In this document: piece by piece, positions 1 to 10,407 of the stretch
How positions within the stretch are numbered: position 1 is the first letter of the stretch
Layout: every line of letters starts with the position of its first letter
Assembly (NCBI GenBank): GCA_015680685.1
Contig: MNCI01020176.1
Location: 50,073 to 111,652, forward strand
DNA: 61,580 nucleotides
Origin: Gnetum montanum
Taxonomy: Eukaryota; Streptophyta; Gnetopsida; Gnetales; Gnetaceae
Reading direction: 5' to 3'
Notes under the pieces: model-generated
What the model saw: the letters and a program-made list of their open reading frames with translations, nothing else
Databases searched by the model: none
Told to the model about the DNA's origin: nothing
Translations under genes and position numbers: made by a program

Positions 1-3000
1 TGTGCATATTGGTTTGCTCTTTCTAGTAACTGTCAACCACGGGGTGTCCACTACTTGTGTGGTTGCTACATACAGGCACCTTTGAATTTGTGTTTCTTGA
101 ACACACCAATTACATGGAAGAGATGTTGAACATTCTTCCATGTCATCACCCTCTGAGTCACTGTATGTGATGCATGGAACTTTCTTCTTCTCGATATTTC
201 CATAAATGTTTATCTTAGATATATGTAAGGAAAGATCGTGGATCCCTAAGTACACATCTATTGTACTTAGCCATGGCCTTTCTATTATAATTGGGAAGCC
301 CCCGTTGTTGCTGTTAACTTCTATCACCAGGAAGTCAGCTGGGTAGGACCAACCACACACAGTGGTAACGATGTCCTCCACCAATCCCAAGGGAATGGTG
401 ATGGATTGGTCTGCCAGCTCTAGTTGAATGTTGCTCTTCTTAAGTTGGGGCATGTTCCAGGCTTGATACATCTCTCGTGAAATTAGGTTGACTCTAGAAC
501 CTAAGTCAAGAAGAGCCTTATGTGGTTTATTCCTGGTGACTTGTAAATAAATTAAGGGGCTCCCAAGGTCAAATAGTTTCCTAGGAAGGTGGCCTACCTT
601 GATCCAATCGATTACAATATGCGTTAACATAACCGTATGCGTGCAGCTTTGTTGTTGGACTGAAGGGTGCTCCGAAGTGTTAGATGGTGGAGGAGTGTAC
701 CTAAACTCAACCGCTTGTTGTTGTAAGAGCTTCTTTGGGCTTCTGGTTCTGAAAAAAGGTCTTCTCTTTTTACAGTTGTCAGAACCAGCAACGGGTTGAA
801 TGTTTACAGCTTTCATAGCGTTACGTTGTTGCAGTTGAGTAGGGAGTTCCCCTTGCATTGTTGGGGCAGGTTGTATGGGAACTACATGTGGAAGAGGTGC
901 GAACAAAGTTGGAGGATGGTAAGTATGTGGGGTGCCTCCCAGAGGAGAAGGAGTCCTCCTAAAGTACTCCCAAACTTGGTAGTGACGTTGGGGAGTTGTG
1001 TGACTCATAGAGTCACTTGGAGAAACTGGCTGCTACACATAATATCCATAAGGATTAGGTTGCCGGTAAGGGTACTATTGTGTCGACAGTGGCATCCCCC
1101 ATGACTGTAGGTATTGCCACTGTTGATGTTCTCCAATGGGTTGTGGTAGAGGTCCACTTGGATAGTACATTAACGGTTGGTGGAACTGCCTTGGGTTACC
1201 TTGGGGATAAGGTAACCTTCGGGGTGTTTGTCGTTGGTTGAGTCTTGGGTTAAGTGCATACACCCCAGACTCTTGTAGATGTGAGATGATTGGACAACAT
1301 CCCTTGGGATGATCATAATGGCAGATCTCACATCCACCGTCATCGTCTATGTTTAAATCCACAACTTCATCGGAGATAGTAATTTTTCCCTTACCCTTGT
1401 TATGTGTAGGGCCTAAATTTCTCCGCTTTGTTTACCTTTGTCTTTACTTCGTTCCTCCTTAGACTCCTCTACAATTTTCAAGACAGTTTCAACTCTAGAG
1501 TCTAAGGAATTCCACAATTGATCCATCTTAGCCGATACTTCTATTGTTAGTTTTTGAATCGGCAAGGTTTTTTTGTTCACCAACTCTTCAAGTGGTGACT
1601 CAGCCTCTTCATCGCAAAATTTCACTCCCTTCTTCTGAAGGGAGGGATCACGGTTGTATTCTTACGCACTCTCTTTTCATAGCTCATCTTCTTCTTTTGC
1701 TACTTGTTCCAACAAGCAATGAACTTCATGGGCTCTAAGTTTTGATAGTCTCCCTTGGGCATAAGTCCCAAGGGTTCTCCTGGTTTCATACCTTAGCCCA
1801 TCTATTATGTGGCAGAGTTAATCCCGCTGTGCGTAACCATGGCCCGGGCAACGATGTAACAATGCGTAGTAGCGGCCCATGGCAACATCCAAGGGTTCAT
1901 GTGTACCTTACTTCCAGCCTTGGATCTGCTTACACAAATTGGACACTCTAGAGTACGTTTGATATTTATCATTGAAGAGTTCTAACATCGTACTTCACCT
2001 TCTAATGGTTTCCGGTTCTAAGGACCGGTACCAACTCTCTACTTCCTTTATAAGTGTCCTAGGAAACAACTTAAGTTTCTGCCACTTGTTCTCTATGTTT
2101 TGCAAGGCGCAGGCATCATGGAATGTCTGTAAATGATGTTGCGGATCAGCGTTATACCCCCCCTCAAAGTGTGGGATATTTTTCATGTCTAAACGCTTGA
2201 TCCGACTATCATTTAAATACCTTGTTGGTATTCTCACTGCCTCCGTTATATTCAACATGCTTCGGGTGGCAAGTAGGGGCTCGTCATGATCATCTCTTTC
2301 ATGACGTCTATGGTGTCTACGTTGTTCCCTACTTTCCCTTCGTTCATGCCCTTGTCCTCTTTCTCGACTCTCTCGTCGAGGTCTCTCATTTTGCCTACCT
2401 CTATCCTCACCATTATGCTCTCTATGACTATGCCCAAAGGTGGAAGGAGAGGGTGAGTGATGAGATGAAAGAAAAGAAGAAGGAGAACCATCACCATGAC
2501 AATGTTTCCTACCTTCTCTTCTGTGGTTTCGGCCCTGATCGTGATGATAATTTAAGTGCCCGTCCTTGTTATATGTTGTTGTTCCCTCAATGAACAGTTG
2601 GTGTTCACGGGGATCAGAACCAGGGTTGTGTATCGTGGATCGTTGGTTCTGATACCCCACCTCCTCACTATCGTTAGGAGGGGGAACATCTTTCGATAGA
2701 GAATCCGTTATGAGTGGTTCACCATCTCTAATTTCACTAAGGACGTGTGGGACCTCCTTGCCCTTCAACAGTGTATGTTGGCTCTCCTGCCTTGAGTCCC
2801 TCATACGTTGTGCTTCTGTGGGATAATAATCCCTTGAGTCAAAATCTGCTGCAACGTATTCAGCATAGAGCTGTGTCATGCCAATCTGTGCCAGAGCACG
2901 GAGAAGCATGTTTGGGATTGCCTGATCTAGAGGTAACACTATGTTACCTTGCAAATCTCTCCATCGCAATTATTCATCTTGATGAAGGATAAAGGTAAAA

Positions 3001-3140
3001 TTAGGAATATACTCATCGGGATGAGTATATTTCACCCTATATTGTTGGGGAACTGGCAGATTTAGGTTATGTGTTTTTGATTGTCGACTATTCTTTGTAT
3101 TATCCCTAGGTGGTGAGTTGCTCTTATGAGAAGAAGACAT
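1..3140 (-). pseudogene. Athila-like gag-protease polyprotein, decayed
   Basis: The frame starts at an ATG at 3140 shortly after the primer site. It runs through a basic, Arg/His/Glu-rich low-complexity stretch (about 2550-2250), then the conserved retroelement gag core ending near 1995 with motifs such as HFEGGYNAD, KLKLFPRTLI and SWYRSL. A cysteine motif CEICHYDHPKGCC follows near 1320-1280. The protease has the core LLDLGSRVNLIS at about 481-520 and stays open to the window edge. The IIIERPWL block downstream replaces the usual Gly-Arg-Pro with Glu-Arg-Pro. Breaks are in-frame stops near 2975, 1995, 1413, 1075 and 1036, several more between 1995 and 1650, and one frameshift near 1413. Gag would form the particle and the protease would process it; this copy cannot make a full protein. 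Confidence 0.85.
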
Positions 3141-3262
3141 TATTATTTATCGGTGTGCTAATTACCGTTATATAACTTTTTCTTTAATTAACCCGAAGGT
3201 TCACTTAGGCTCCCAACGATGTAAGTGATATCCTATGTTCTATTCAGCGCACAAACACTTAG

Positions 3263-3280
3263 TCCCCGACAATGGCGCCA
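3263..3280 (-). other. Primer-binding site, tRNA-Asp type
   Basis: Read on the minus strand the site is TGGCGCCATTGTCGGGGA, one base from the plant tRNA-Asp 3'-end complement as I know it. It lies one base inside the LTR, as expected for a minus-strand DNA primer. Confidence 0.9.
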
Positions 3281-3281
3281 A

Positions 3282-4057
3282 TGATGAGTGGCGAGATACC
3301 CCTACACTCAACCATATGAATACAAGCGTAGCACGTGCGATCCGGTTGAACTCCGCAGACTAAGTGCCTACACGCCCATGGAACACTTAGGGTTAATCAT
3401 TCATTGTCTTCCCAAACTTACTTGTAGTTGTCACGATGTATGGTTAAGTAAGTCTGAGGTATATGATTTTTATAGCTTTTTATGTTTTATCTCCTATGTT
3501 AACAAGCTGAAGGGTAGAGAGACTAATTACTAACTCTAACTAATGAACTAAGTTTAAATTAACCTAGCGTCAGCATCCGTTCCCACTTATTGTACACACC
3601 CTGAACCGATGCAGTTGTGGCTACCAAACGCTAGTTGTTGCTAGGATCACCACGCATAATGCACATGCTCGAAGTGGTCGTACTGAGGCACTTAACTAGG
3701 AGAAAAGGGTTGAGAGAGAAAGCAGTAAATAATAGATAATAAATAACAAATAATAAATAATGGTAAATAAAATCCTAATTAGCCTATTCCATGCACTGCA
3801 AGGTTTATCCAAAAAGCTTGTCTTTATTGCTGTACACAAACTTGTGTTCAGGTACAATGTTTGCTCGAATAAAGATCCGTTCACTTTAGGACTTCTACTG
3901 CGGGCACATGGAAAATATTTTATCTTTGGAGTGATCAATCTGCCAGAGTTTCCCTACTGTCTAGCCTAGGATGAGGAAACAAGGGAGAGTCGCCTTTTAT
4001 TTATAGATATGACGATGCACCGCGATATCGCGGCCCATGCGATATCGCGTCCTATCA
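3282..4057 (-). repeat. 5' LTR of the Athila-like element (776 bp)
   Basis: On the minus strand it begins TGATAGGACGCGATATCGC and ends CGCCACTCATCA. Both ends match those of the longer LTRs at 47439-48611 and 53034-54226, which shows common ancestry. The first 40 bases contain two perfect palindromes, CGCGATATCGCG (4021-4032) and GCGATATCGC (4039-4048). The partner LTR is outside the window. Confidence 0.85.
3998..4005 (-). promoter_or_regulatory. LTR TATA box
   Basis: TATAAATA on the minus strand, about 50 bases inside the LTR start. The sibling LTRs keep the same box (47508-47515 and 53120-53127) at a similar distance from their starts. This short U3 would place the transcript start about 80 bases into the LTR. 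Confidence 0.6.
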
Positions 4058-4560
4058 GGAGGCTACAATTCTGATTTGTAGCATCATTTTCAAGGCTTTC
4101 ATAATGCCTATGCATTGCAAAACATAGAGAACAAATTATAGAAGCTTAAGCTCTTTCCAAGAATGCTCATCAACGAAGCAAAAAGTTGGTATAGGTCATT
4201 GCAACTAAACTTAATCCATAGGTGACTTACAATGCTTGAGCTTTTTAATGAAAAGTAGTAAATATATTCTAGAGTATCCAACTTGAGAAAATAAATCCAA
4301 GGATGGAAACAAAGAAACTACAAGTTCTTTGATGGAAAATTGGGAGGATATTATTCTTTATTGCATCGATGCCTAAACCATGAGGTTTCTCAAAAAAAGT
4401 ACCTTCATCACATCATAGATGGGCTTCACAATAGAATAAGGGAGATCTTTGGGATTTGTGTGCAAGGGAAATTATTAAAACTCAAAGTCCATCAAATCTA
4501 AAGGTTGATTAAGCAAGTGGATAAGGAAGAAGAAAATCATTAAATGAGGCCATGCTTCCT
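4058..4560 (+). pseudogene. Athila-like gag fragment, target of the nested insertion
   Basis: Starting right at the LTR edge, the plus strand encodes GGYNSDL, a stop, HHFQGFHNAYALQNIENK, a stop, KLKLFPRML and so on. This is a clear homologue of the gag cores at 2190-1995 and 49370-49536. Homology continues through the HHIIDGLHNR region to about 4560, with stops throughout. The upstream half is missing because the minus-strand element inserted within the GGY codons. The fragment merges into the duplicated unit described next. Confidence 0.75.
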
Positions 4561-4599
4561 ATCCTTTAAGAGTGATGTGTAGACCAAGAGGCTGATCTA

Positions 4600-4990
4600 G
4601 GATGTTCTTCATCCTAGCTTCTTTGATCTTAGGTGAATGTGTTGTTGCATCTTTTCTTGCTCCATAATGACCTTCACTATCTCCTTGGCTTCTTCATCAT
4701 CTAGTTCAATTGGATGATTCAGACTGGGAAGAAAGGATGGTAGATCATTAGTGCACTCATATTATGCCATGAGCTTAAACATGTCTAGTGTCAGAATATA
4801 GCCTAGCTCCCGTTTGGCACAAGCTAGTTTGTAGTCCTTTAGGTTCAATCCTCCTAAAAATCCTTAATTTCTTCTTAATCCATCAACTTCTAGACCTTAG
4901 AGAAGCTTGAAGTAGATGATGATGCCATAACAATAACTAGAGAAATTATGTGTCTTCACAAGGCTATTACCAGTGTGCCAATTCATCCCT
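4600..4990 (-). pseudogene. Antisense reading frame, unknown family (copy A)
   Basis: On the minus strand a frame can be followed from an ATG at 4986 to about 4600. It has motifs such as FSSYCYGIIIYFKLL, EVDGLRRN, GFLGGLNLKDYKLA, ELGYILTLDMFKLM and LNHPIELDDEEAKEIV. It is interrupted by a few stops, each explained by Gln-to-stop changes. The same protein is readable in the second copy of the duplicated unit, where many amino-acid differences still keep the frame. It lies antisense to the gag of the surrounding element, like the accessory antisense ORFs known in Tat/Athila elements. I do not recognise the family and give no function. Confidence 0.5.
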
Positions 4991-5969
4991 ACTAATAGGT
5001 TTGCACTTGAAAAAGAATGTGAGAAGTTTCGGTTTCAAAGAGAATGTTGAAGTCACAGAGATCAATGTGACATCAATTTTTTTTACAGAACATGTCAAGG
5101 AGAGTTAATGTAGAAAAATAAAGCAACTACTATATAGTTGCAAAAAAAATCAATGTGACTTGTCTATTTTGATATAACATGTCAAAACACTTGAAAAAAG
5201 TGTAGAAGTAGCAAAACATAAAAACATAAACAAAAAGTAGATCCTAGAAACAACATTTAGTTTCATGCAAGTTCAAGCCCTTCTTCTAGCACCAAAAAGA
5301 TGTTGTGGTAAGAATCATTGTAATATTGAGATTCAACACAACCCAACATGAAATTGAGCTAGGTAATCTCATGGTCACAAAATGGTCTCAAAAAACTAAT
5401 TTTTCAACAAACTTTCCTGAAATCGAAAGGGGACTTGCAAATTGCTTGAAAATCTAACAATATGAGCCAAATGTTAGCAGATTAAAAGTAACTAGACATA
5501 TTCTAGAGTGTCCAACTTGTGAAAATAAATCCAATGATGGAAGCAAGGGAATCACAAGCCCTTTTATGTGAAGTTGTGAAGGTGATTTGCAAATTGCTTA
5601 AAAATTTGACAGTATCAGCCAAATGTTAGCAGATTAAAAGTAACTAGACATATTCTAGAGTGTCCAACTTGAGAAAATAAATCCAGTGATGGAAGCAAGG
5701 GAACACAAGCCCTTTTATGTGAAGTTGGGAAGATACTATACATTATCACATCAATGCCCAAGCCATACATTTTCTCAAAAAAAAAAAAAAGCTTCATCAC
5801 ATCATAGATGAGCTTCACAATAGAATAAAAGAGATCCTTGGGATTTATGCCCAAGGAAAATTACTAAAAAGGTTGATTAAGCAAGTGTCTAAGGAAGAAG
5901 GAGAGAATTAAATGAGGCCATGCTTCCTCTCCTTCTTCTAAGAGTGATGTGTGAACTACGAGGCTGATC

Positions 5970-6366
5970 CAAGCTATTCTTCATCCTAGCTTCTTTGATC
6001 TATAAGTGAAGGTGTTGTTGCATCTTTTTTTTCTCCATAATGAACTCTACTATCTCCTTAGCTTCTTCATCACCCAATTCAATTGGGTGATTCAGATTAG
6101 GAAAAAAGGGTGGTAGATCATTAGTGCACTCATATTACGCCATGAGCTTAAACATGTTTAGTGTCAGAATATAGCCTAGCTCCCATTTGGCATAAGCTAG
6201 TTTGTAGTTCTTTAGGCTCAATCCTCCTAAAAATCCTTAATTTCTTATGAATCCATCAACTTCTAGATCTTAGAGGAGCTCAAAGTAGATGATAATGCCA
6301 TAACAACAAGTGTAGAAATCATGTGACTTCACAAGACTATTACCAATGCACTAGTTCATCCCTACA
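5970..6366 (-). pseudogene. Antisense reading frame, unknown family (copy B)
   Basis: This is the counterpart of the frame at 4600-4990, from about 6366 down to 5970. It keeps the motifs CCYGIIIYFELL, EVDGFIRN, GFLGGLSLKNYKLAYAKW, ELGYILTLNMFKLM and LNHPIELGDEEAKEIV. It retains Trp and Tyr where copy A has Arg and Cys, so it is the better record of the ancestral protein. Stops occur at the same type of positions (Gln to TAA). The acidic EEAKEIV end is followed by a low-complexity break. Confidence 0.5.
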
Positions 6367-7405
6367 AATAGGTTCACACTTGAAATAGAAGGTGGCAAGT
6401 TTTGATTTCAAAGAGAATGTAAAAGTCACAAAGATCGATGTGATGTCAAATTTTTTTTAACACATCAATGAGAGTTGATGAAGAGAAATAAAGAAACTAC
6501 ATTAGAATTGTAGAAAATCAATGTAGCAGAAAATCAATGTAACATGTTTATTTCAATACAACATGTTGAAAAAAGTGTAGAAGCAACAAAATGTAAAAAC
6601 ATAAGCATAGAGTAGATCCTAAAAACAACATTTAGTTTTGTGTAGCTAACACAAAACTATTTAGCACTAGAAAGGTATTGTGATAGAAATTATTGCAATA
6701 CTAATGTTAGACACAACCTAACACAAAACTAAGCCAAGTAGTCTCGTGGTCACAAAATGGTCTTGAAAAACTAAATTTTTAATCAACTTCCCTAAAGTTG
6801 AAAGGGGACTTACAAATTGCTTGAAAAATATAACAATATGAGCCAAATGTTAGCAAATTAAAAGTAAGAAAGAAAATATTTGCACATGGAATAGCCAGTA
6901 GGCAATAAGCAGAAGCACGTATAATGTAGATCTAGACAAAATAAAGCATGGTATATGGCTTGAAGGAAAGAGCGATTCATGACAAAGTGAAAAATGAAAC
7001 AAATCTAATTCATTAAAGCATTAAATCAAAGAAGAAAATGCAAAAAATAGAAAATAGATCTATGGCAGATCTAGATGATATCAAAGATAAAGAACTAAAA
7101 AATTAAAGATCCAAATTACAAGAGAAATCAAAATATAGGAACTTACTAAAAATGTTCCAAAAGATGTACCAAGAATTAGAGGTGTCTGATGAGGAGCTAT
7201 GTTACCCCATTCTTTCTTTGATGTGTGTACCTCATGCAAATCTAGTAACAACACTATAGATTCAAAAGGTCATAAAGTAAATGGATAGATCAGATTGGGG
7301 TGTGAACTTGATTCTAAGTAATTATCCATGTGTTAGGAGGACAACATGAAGGGGATACAATGCATCAACAATGAAAGAGGAGAGAAATTAGATATTCTAA
7401 TTATC

Positions 7406-7432
7406 GAGAGAGAGAGAGAGAGAGAAAGAGAA
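7406..7432. repeat. (GA)n microsatellite
   Basis: About 13 GA units with one interruption near the right end. Confidence 0.9.
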
Positions 7433-7927
7433 ATTGTCAACTAACTAAAATTCCAATCAAATGGTAACAAATGTCAACATTTTTCTGTTTAGGGGTATCC
7501 TACTATTTATAGGTCAAAGAATGCCTCATAAATCATGTAAAAACAATGCATTGGGGGCCACAAAATCTTTCAAAAGGTTCTAGAAGGTTCTAGATAGGAT
7601 AATTTACATGTAGATAAATGGATGTGAAAATTGGCGTGAGACATCAAATACAGAAGGCTATGCCAATGTCAAACATGTGAGTATGCAGCTTGTAGTTTGC
7701 AAGTCACAGGTTCAATTCTGATGGGTATATTAATATGACACCATTATCTTCTGCTTACGTTCAATGAAAGCTTCGTGTGAAATATATGTCTTGGGGAAAA
7801 TATACTATTCATTATTTTATGAATAGTTTAGCAAGTAGAACAACCGGCAACGCTCTCAATTAGTTCAAGCATGCAGAAAAGAGTCAGTTTAGAAAATGGT
7901 ATAAAAATGACAAGCATGTGAAAGGCA

Positions 7928-7989
7928 GATATCGTACCTTAACGTTGTTCAAGTTAGAAAAAAACCATTCACCCACTGAGCTAAATGCC
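7928..7989 (-). repeat. Possible tRNA-derived SINE fragment
   Basis: On the minus strand GGCATTTAGCTCAGTGGGTG (7970-7989) looks like a tRNA A box. AGGTACGATATC (about 7928-7939), roughly 30 bases downstream, resembles a decayed B box (AGGTTCGATTCC). No tail or target-site duplication was found, so this is tentative. Confidence 0.3.
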
Positions 7990-8367
7990 ATTAACTCTGC
8001 TGACGTTGGAAAGAGGCACTAGCCTCAACATTATAATCTTTGATTCTCTGTGTCAGCAAAACCAAAAAGAATTTGAAATCGAGTGGCAAAATGGTACAAT
8101 ACAGTGACTGGTATTCTATCTTAAAATCCAACAATAGCATAGACAAAAACGTGGACCATCAATCAAGAGATTCACCGAAACTGTCCCTCAAAAATATTCT
8201 TCTGATAAGGACCAAAGAGATTAATTTAATACTCACTAACATTGGCATATGATTCACCACAATGCAGCGAGTGCAGCGAGTGAGCCGTTTTTAACTTCAT
8301 TCTGACAGTCCGGTTGCATTACAGCTCCAGAGTCTTTCGTCAAAATTCAAACTTTGGCTGCTTCATG

Positions 8368-9673
8368 TTATCCAGTGGAGGTATAAACATCTGAATGCAA
8401 GACAGAGGTCCCAGCCATCGCCGGTGCTAGCTCAATAACGCGTTGTCCTGCCCGTTAGGCAATGCTTACATTTTCATGGTTCCTGCAGAAACCAAGCAAG
8501 GTTCTCCACACAATGGGATCTGATTCAAGTTTCATGGCAGCAGTAAAGTTCTCTGCTTCCTCCAGGCATCCAGAACGAGCAAAAAGATCAACAACACAAG
8601 CATAATGCTCTGCTGTGGGTTCAAGGCCATAATATCTGATCATAGACCAGAAATAAGCAACACCCTCATCCACTAAACCCATATGGCGGCAAGCAGAAAG
8701 AACGCCAACAAAAGTGATCTGGTTCGGTTTAAAATCTTCCTGCATCTGCTGGAACAGTTGCAGAGCCTCTTTTCCCTGTCCATACTGAGCATACATGTCC
8801 AGAACCGCGCTTGAAACATAAACATGCGAATGGAAGCCACTTTTGATAATTCCGCCATGAATTTGCTGGCCGAGGAGCAGGGAGCAGCTCTCTGCACAGG
8901 CCTTGAGCACAGTGGAGAAGATGTTATGGGTAGGCCTGAATCCTTCCTCGGCCACCATTGCTGCAAACACAAGCAAAGCATCACGAGATCTGCCATTGCG
9001 AACGTAGGTGTTGAGCAGGGAATTGCAAGATAACTGGTCTCTGAGCTTAGGAGGAATTCCGTCGGAACACATGCAGCGCATCCTGCAATTTGCCGCATTT
9101 GGCGTACATATCGATCAGGGCATTGTGCAGGAACAGATTAATTCTGCCATGGAATCCGCGAGCGCAGATTCTTGCTTGGATCTGGCGGCCCAGCTGCAGA
9201 TTCTTCAACTTGGAGCATACGCTCAGAATGCTGGAGAAAGTGAACCTGTCGAAACAGCAGCCGGATTTCGCCATTTCCGCAAACACTTGCAGGGCATCGT
9301 TGCACAAGCCGCGACGCACATGCCCGAAAATGAACATGTTCCGTGAGACCACGTTCGATTGTGGCAGTTCGTCGAACAGATCTGCAAATCATGCAAGTCG
9401 CTGATTTGCGCGTAGACGTCAACAACATTGTTGAGCACGGACAGGGGGAAATTGTAGCGTTTCTTGACGAGGCAGTGGTGCAGGGCTCTTATGCCTTGTC
9501 TGAGATTATTGTCTGTGATGCAGGTTTGCTTGCAGAATGAGATTGAGAATTTTGGTATATGGTTTCCGTTTCCGTCTTATGCATGAAGCAGCAGTGCCAC
9601 CACTGGGATTTCCGTAGGCATAGCTGCCCTTGAGTTTAGTGTCAGTGTGGAGAGTGTGAAGGACAGCATGCAT
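8368..9673 (-). pseudogene. PLS-class pentatricopeptide repeat (PPR) gene, broken
   Basis: The minus strand encodes successive PPR motifs with the usual phrases: NNVVDVYAQISDL, LFDELPQSNVVSRN, ALIDMYAKCGKLQDALHVF, NSLLNTYVRNGRSRDAL, VLDMYAQYG, ALQLFQQM, SACRHMGLVDEG, CVVDLFARSGCLEEA and DPIVWRTLL. This is the layout of organelle RNA-processing PPR proteins ending in an E motif. The N-terminus, from a plausible Met at 9673, could be a transit peptide. Breaks are frameshifts near 9545, 9393 and 9060, an in-frame loss of part of one repeat after YAQYG, and a TAA at about 8455 inside the E motif. After that TAA the frame continues (VIELAP, then VLHSDVYTSTG) to 8368. No DYW domain is seen. It has no introns, as is common for this family. 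Confidence 0.85.
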
Positions 9674-10402
9674 CGCCAAAACTGATGCTATTTTAGAGGC
9701 TACGGATAAAGGAAATATCTGCCTCCTCAAGGATGCTGGTGAAGAAGGAAAATTTGAGATATGACCATGGCAGTTGCAGGGCTGCAATTTCCTTATTTTC
9801 TAACCTAATTCTATGTGTCTTGCAATGTTACACAAGTGAAATTTATACATTCTCCTGCGTTTCAATGAATTTGGTTCTGTATTCTATGTCAGTATTGCTT
9901 TCTTATGGACTTTATAAAAGATCTATAGTAATTATGTTTATAGGTTTTCATGAAAAATTAAAGAGTATAATATGATGGGGTGTGAAACAACAAGCAGATT
10001 TATTGTTTCAGTGCAACGGAATAGAGTTGAAGATAACCACACATCAGAAACCATGACAAAGGAATAAAGTGCAAGGAAGTCTAAGCCCCTACTAAACCAA
10101 GGCAAACTTTGAAGTAATCAATTTCATTTTCTTTGTCTAGATTTATACATGTGGTTTCCTTATGTTACAAGCCAAGAGTTAATATTTACTGATCTTCCCT
10201 ATGTCACGGTGGTTGGCTATGCTAGTTGGTGAGGATGCAAGTACTTCCAATCACGTGAGTGTATCATGTTGGCATTGATAATTTCCCAACATAATCCTAC
10301 ATTTGAGATAACATTTCTACAGAAATTTGGAAAACATTGGGAGATATAGGAGTTTCAGAAGATGGCCAATTGCATTCGCGTCGACACAATCCAACCAACA
10401 AT
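9674..10402. other. Flank between PPR remnant and copia-type element, nothing recognised
   Basis: The first 100 bases could be upstream sequence of the PPR gene. The rest is AT-rich without motifs. GACTT at 10403-10407 is the left target-site duplication of the next element. Confidence 0.5.
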
Positions 10403-10407
10403 GACTT

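Larger units (their letters stand above)
1..4057 (-). mobile_element. Athila-like Ty3/gypsy LTR retrotransposon, 5' part, runs off window
   Basis: Read on the minus strand, the order is LTR (4057 to 3282), primer-binding site matching tRNA-Asp (3280 to 3263), gag (from 3140) and aspartic protease, which continues past position 1. A tRNA-Asp primer site and a protease with the core DLG rather than DTG are typical of the plant Athila lineage; that placement is inference. The LTR has TG...CA ends. The five bases outside it, GGAGG at 4058-4062, would be one copy of the target-site duplication, but the partner lies outside the window. The element sits inside an older, oppositely oriented gag of the same kind, so it is a nested insertion. 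Confidence 0.85.
4252..6868. repeat. Duplicated 1.24-kb unit plus a deleted third copy
   Basis: The segment from about 4252 to 5487 recurs at about 5636 to 6868 in the same orientation. Both begin with the phrase ATATTCTAGAGT(A/G)TCCAACTT and end with AGCCAAATGTTAGCA(G/A)ATTAAAAG. Between them (about 5488-5635) lies a short copy holding only the unit's two ends, its middle having been deleted. Each full unit includes gag remnants at its left end and an antisense frame further right. The copies differ at many sites, so the duplication is old. It may reflect unequal recombination inside a dead element. Confidence 0.75.
6869..8367. other. AT-rich stretch without recognisable gene
   Basis: I see no coding frame with motifs here. 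It holds a (GA)n microsatellite at 7406-7432 and two short tRNA-like stretches (see 7928-7989). A 70-residue open frame at 8040-8252 shows no motif and is probably chance. Confidence 0.6.

Noticed and set aside
2222-2593. 123-residue plus-strand ORF
   Set aside because: Antisense shadow of the Arg/His/Glu-rich part of gag; no motif of its own.
7970-7989. Functional tRNA gene
   Set aside because: Only D-arm-like and weak B-box-like pieces; no acceptor stem or cloverleaf can be drawn.
9008-9404. Plus-strand ORFs of 104-112 residues across the PPR region
   Set aside because: Shadows of the GC-rich PPR coding strand; the minus strand has clear PPR motifs.
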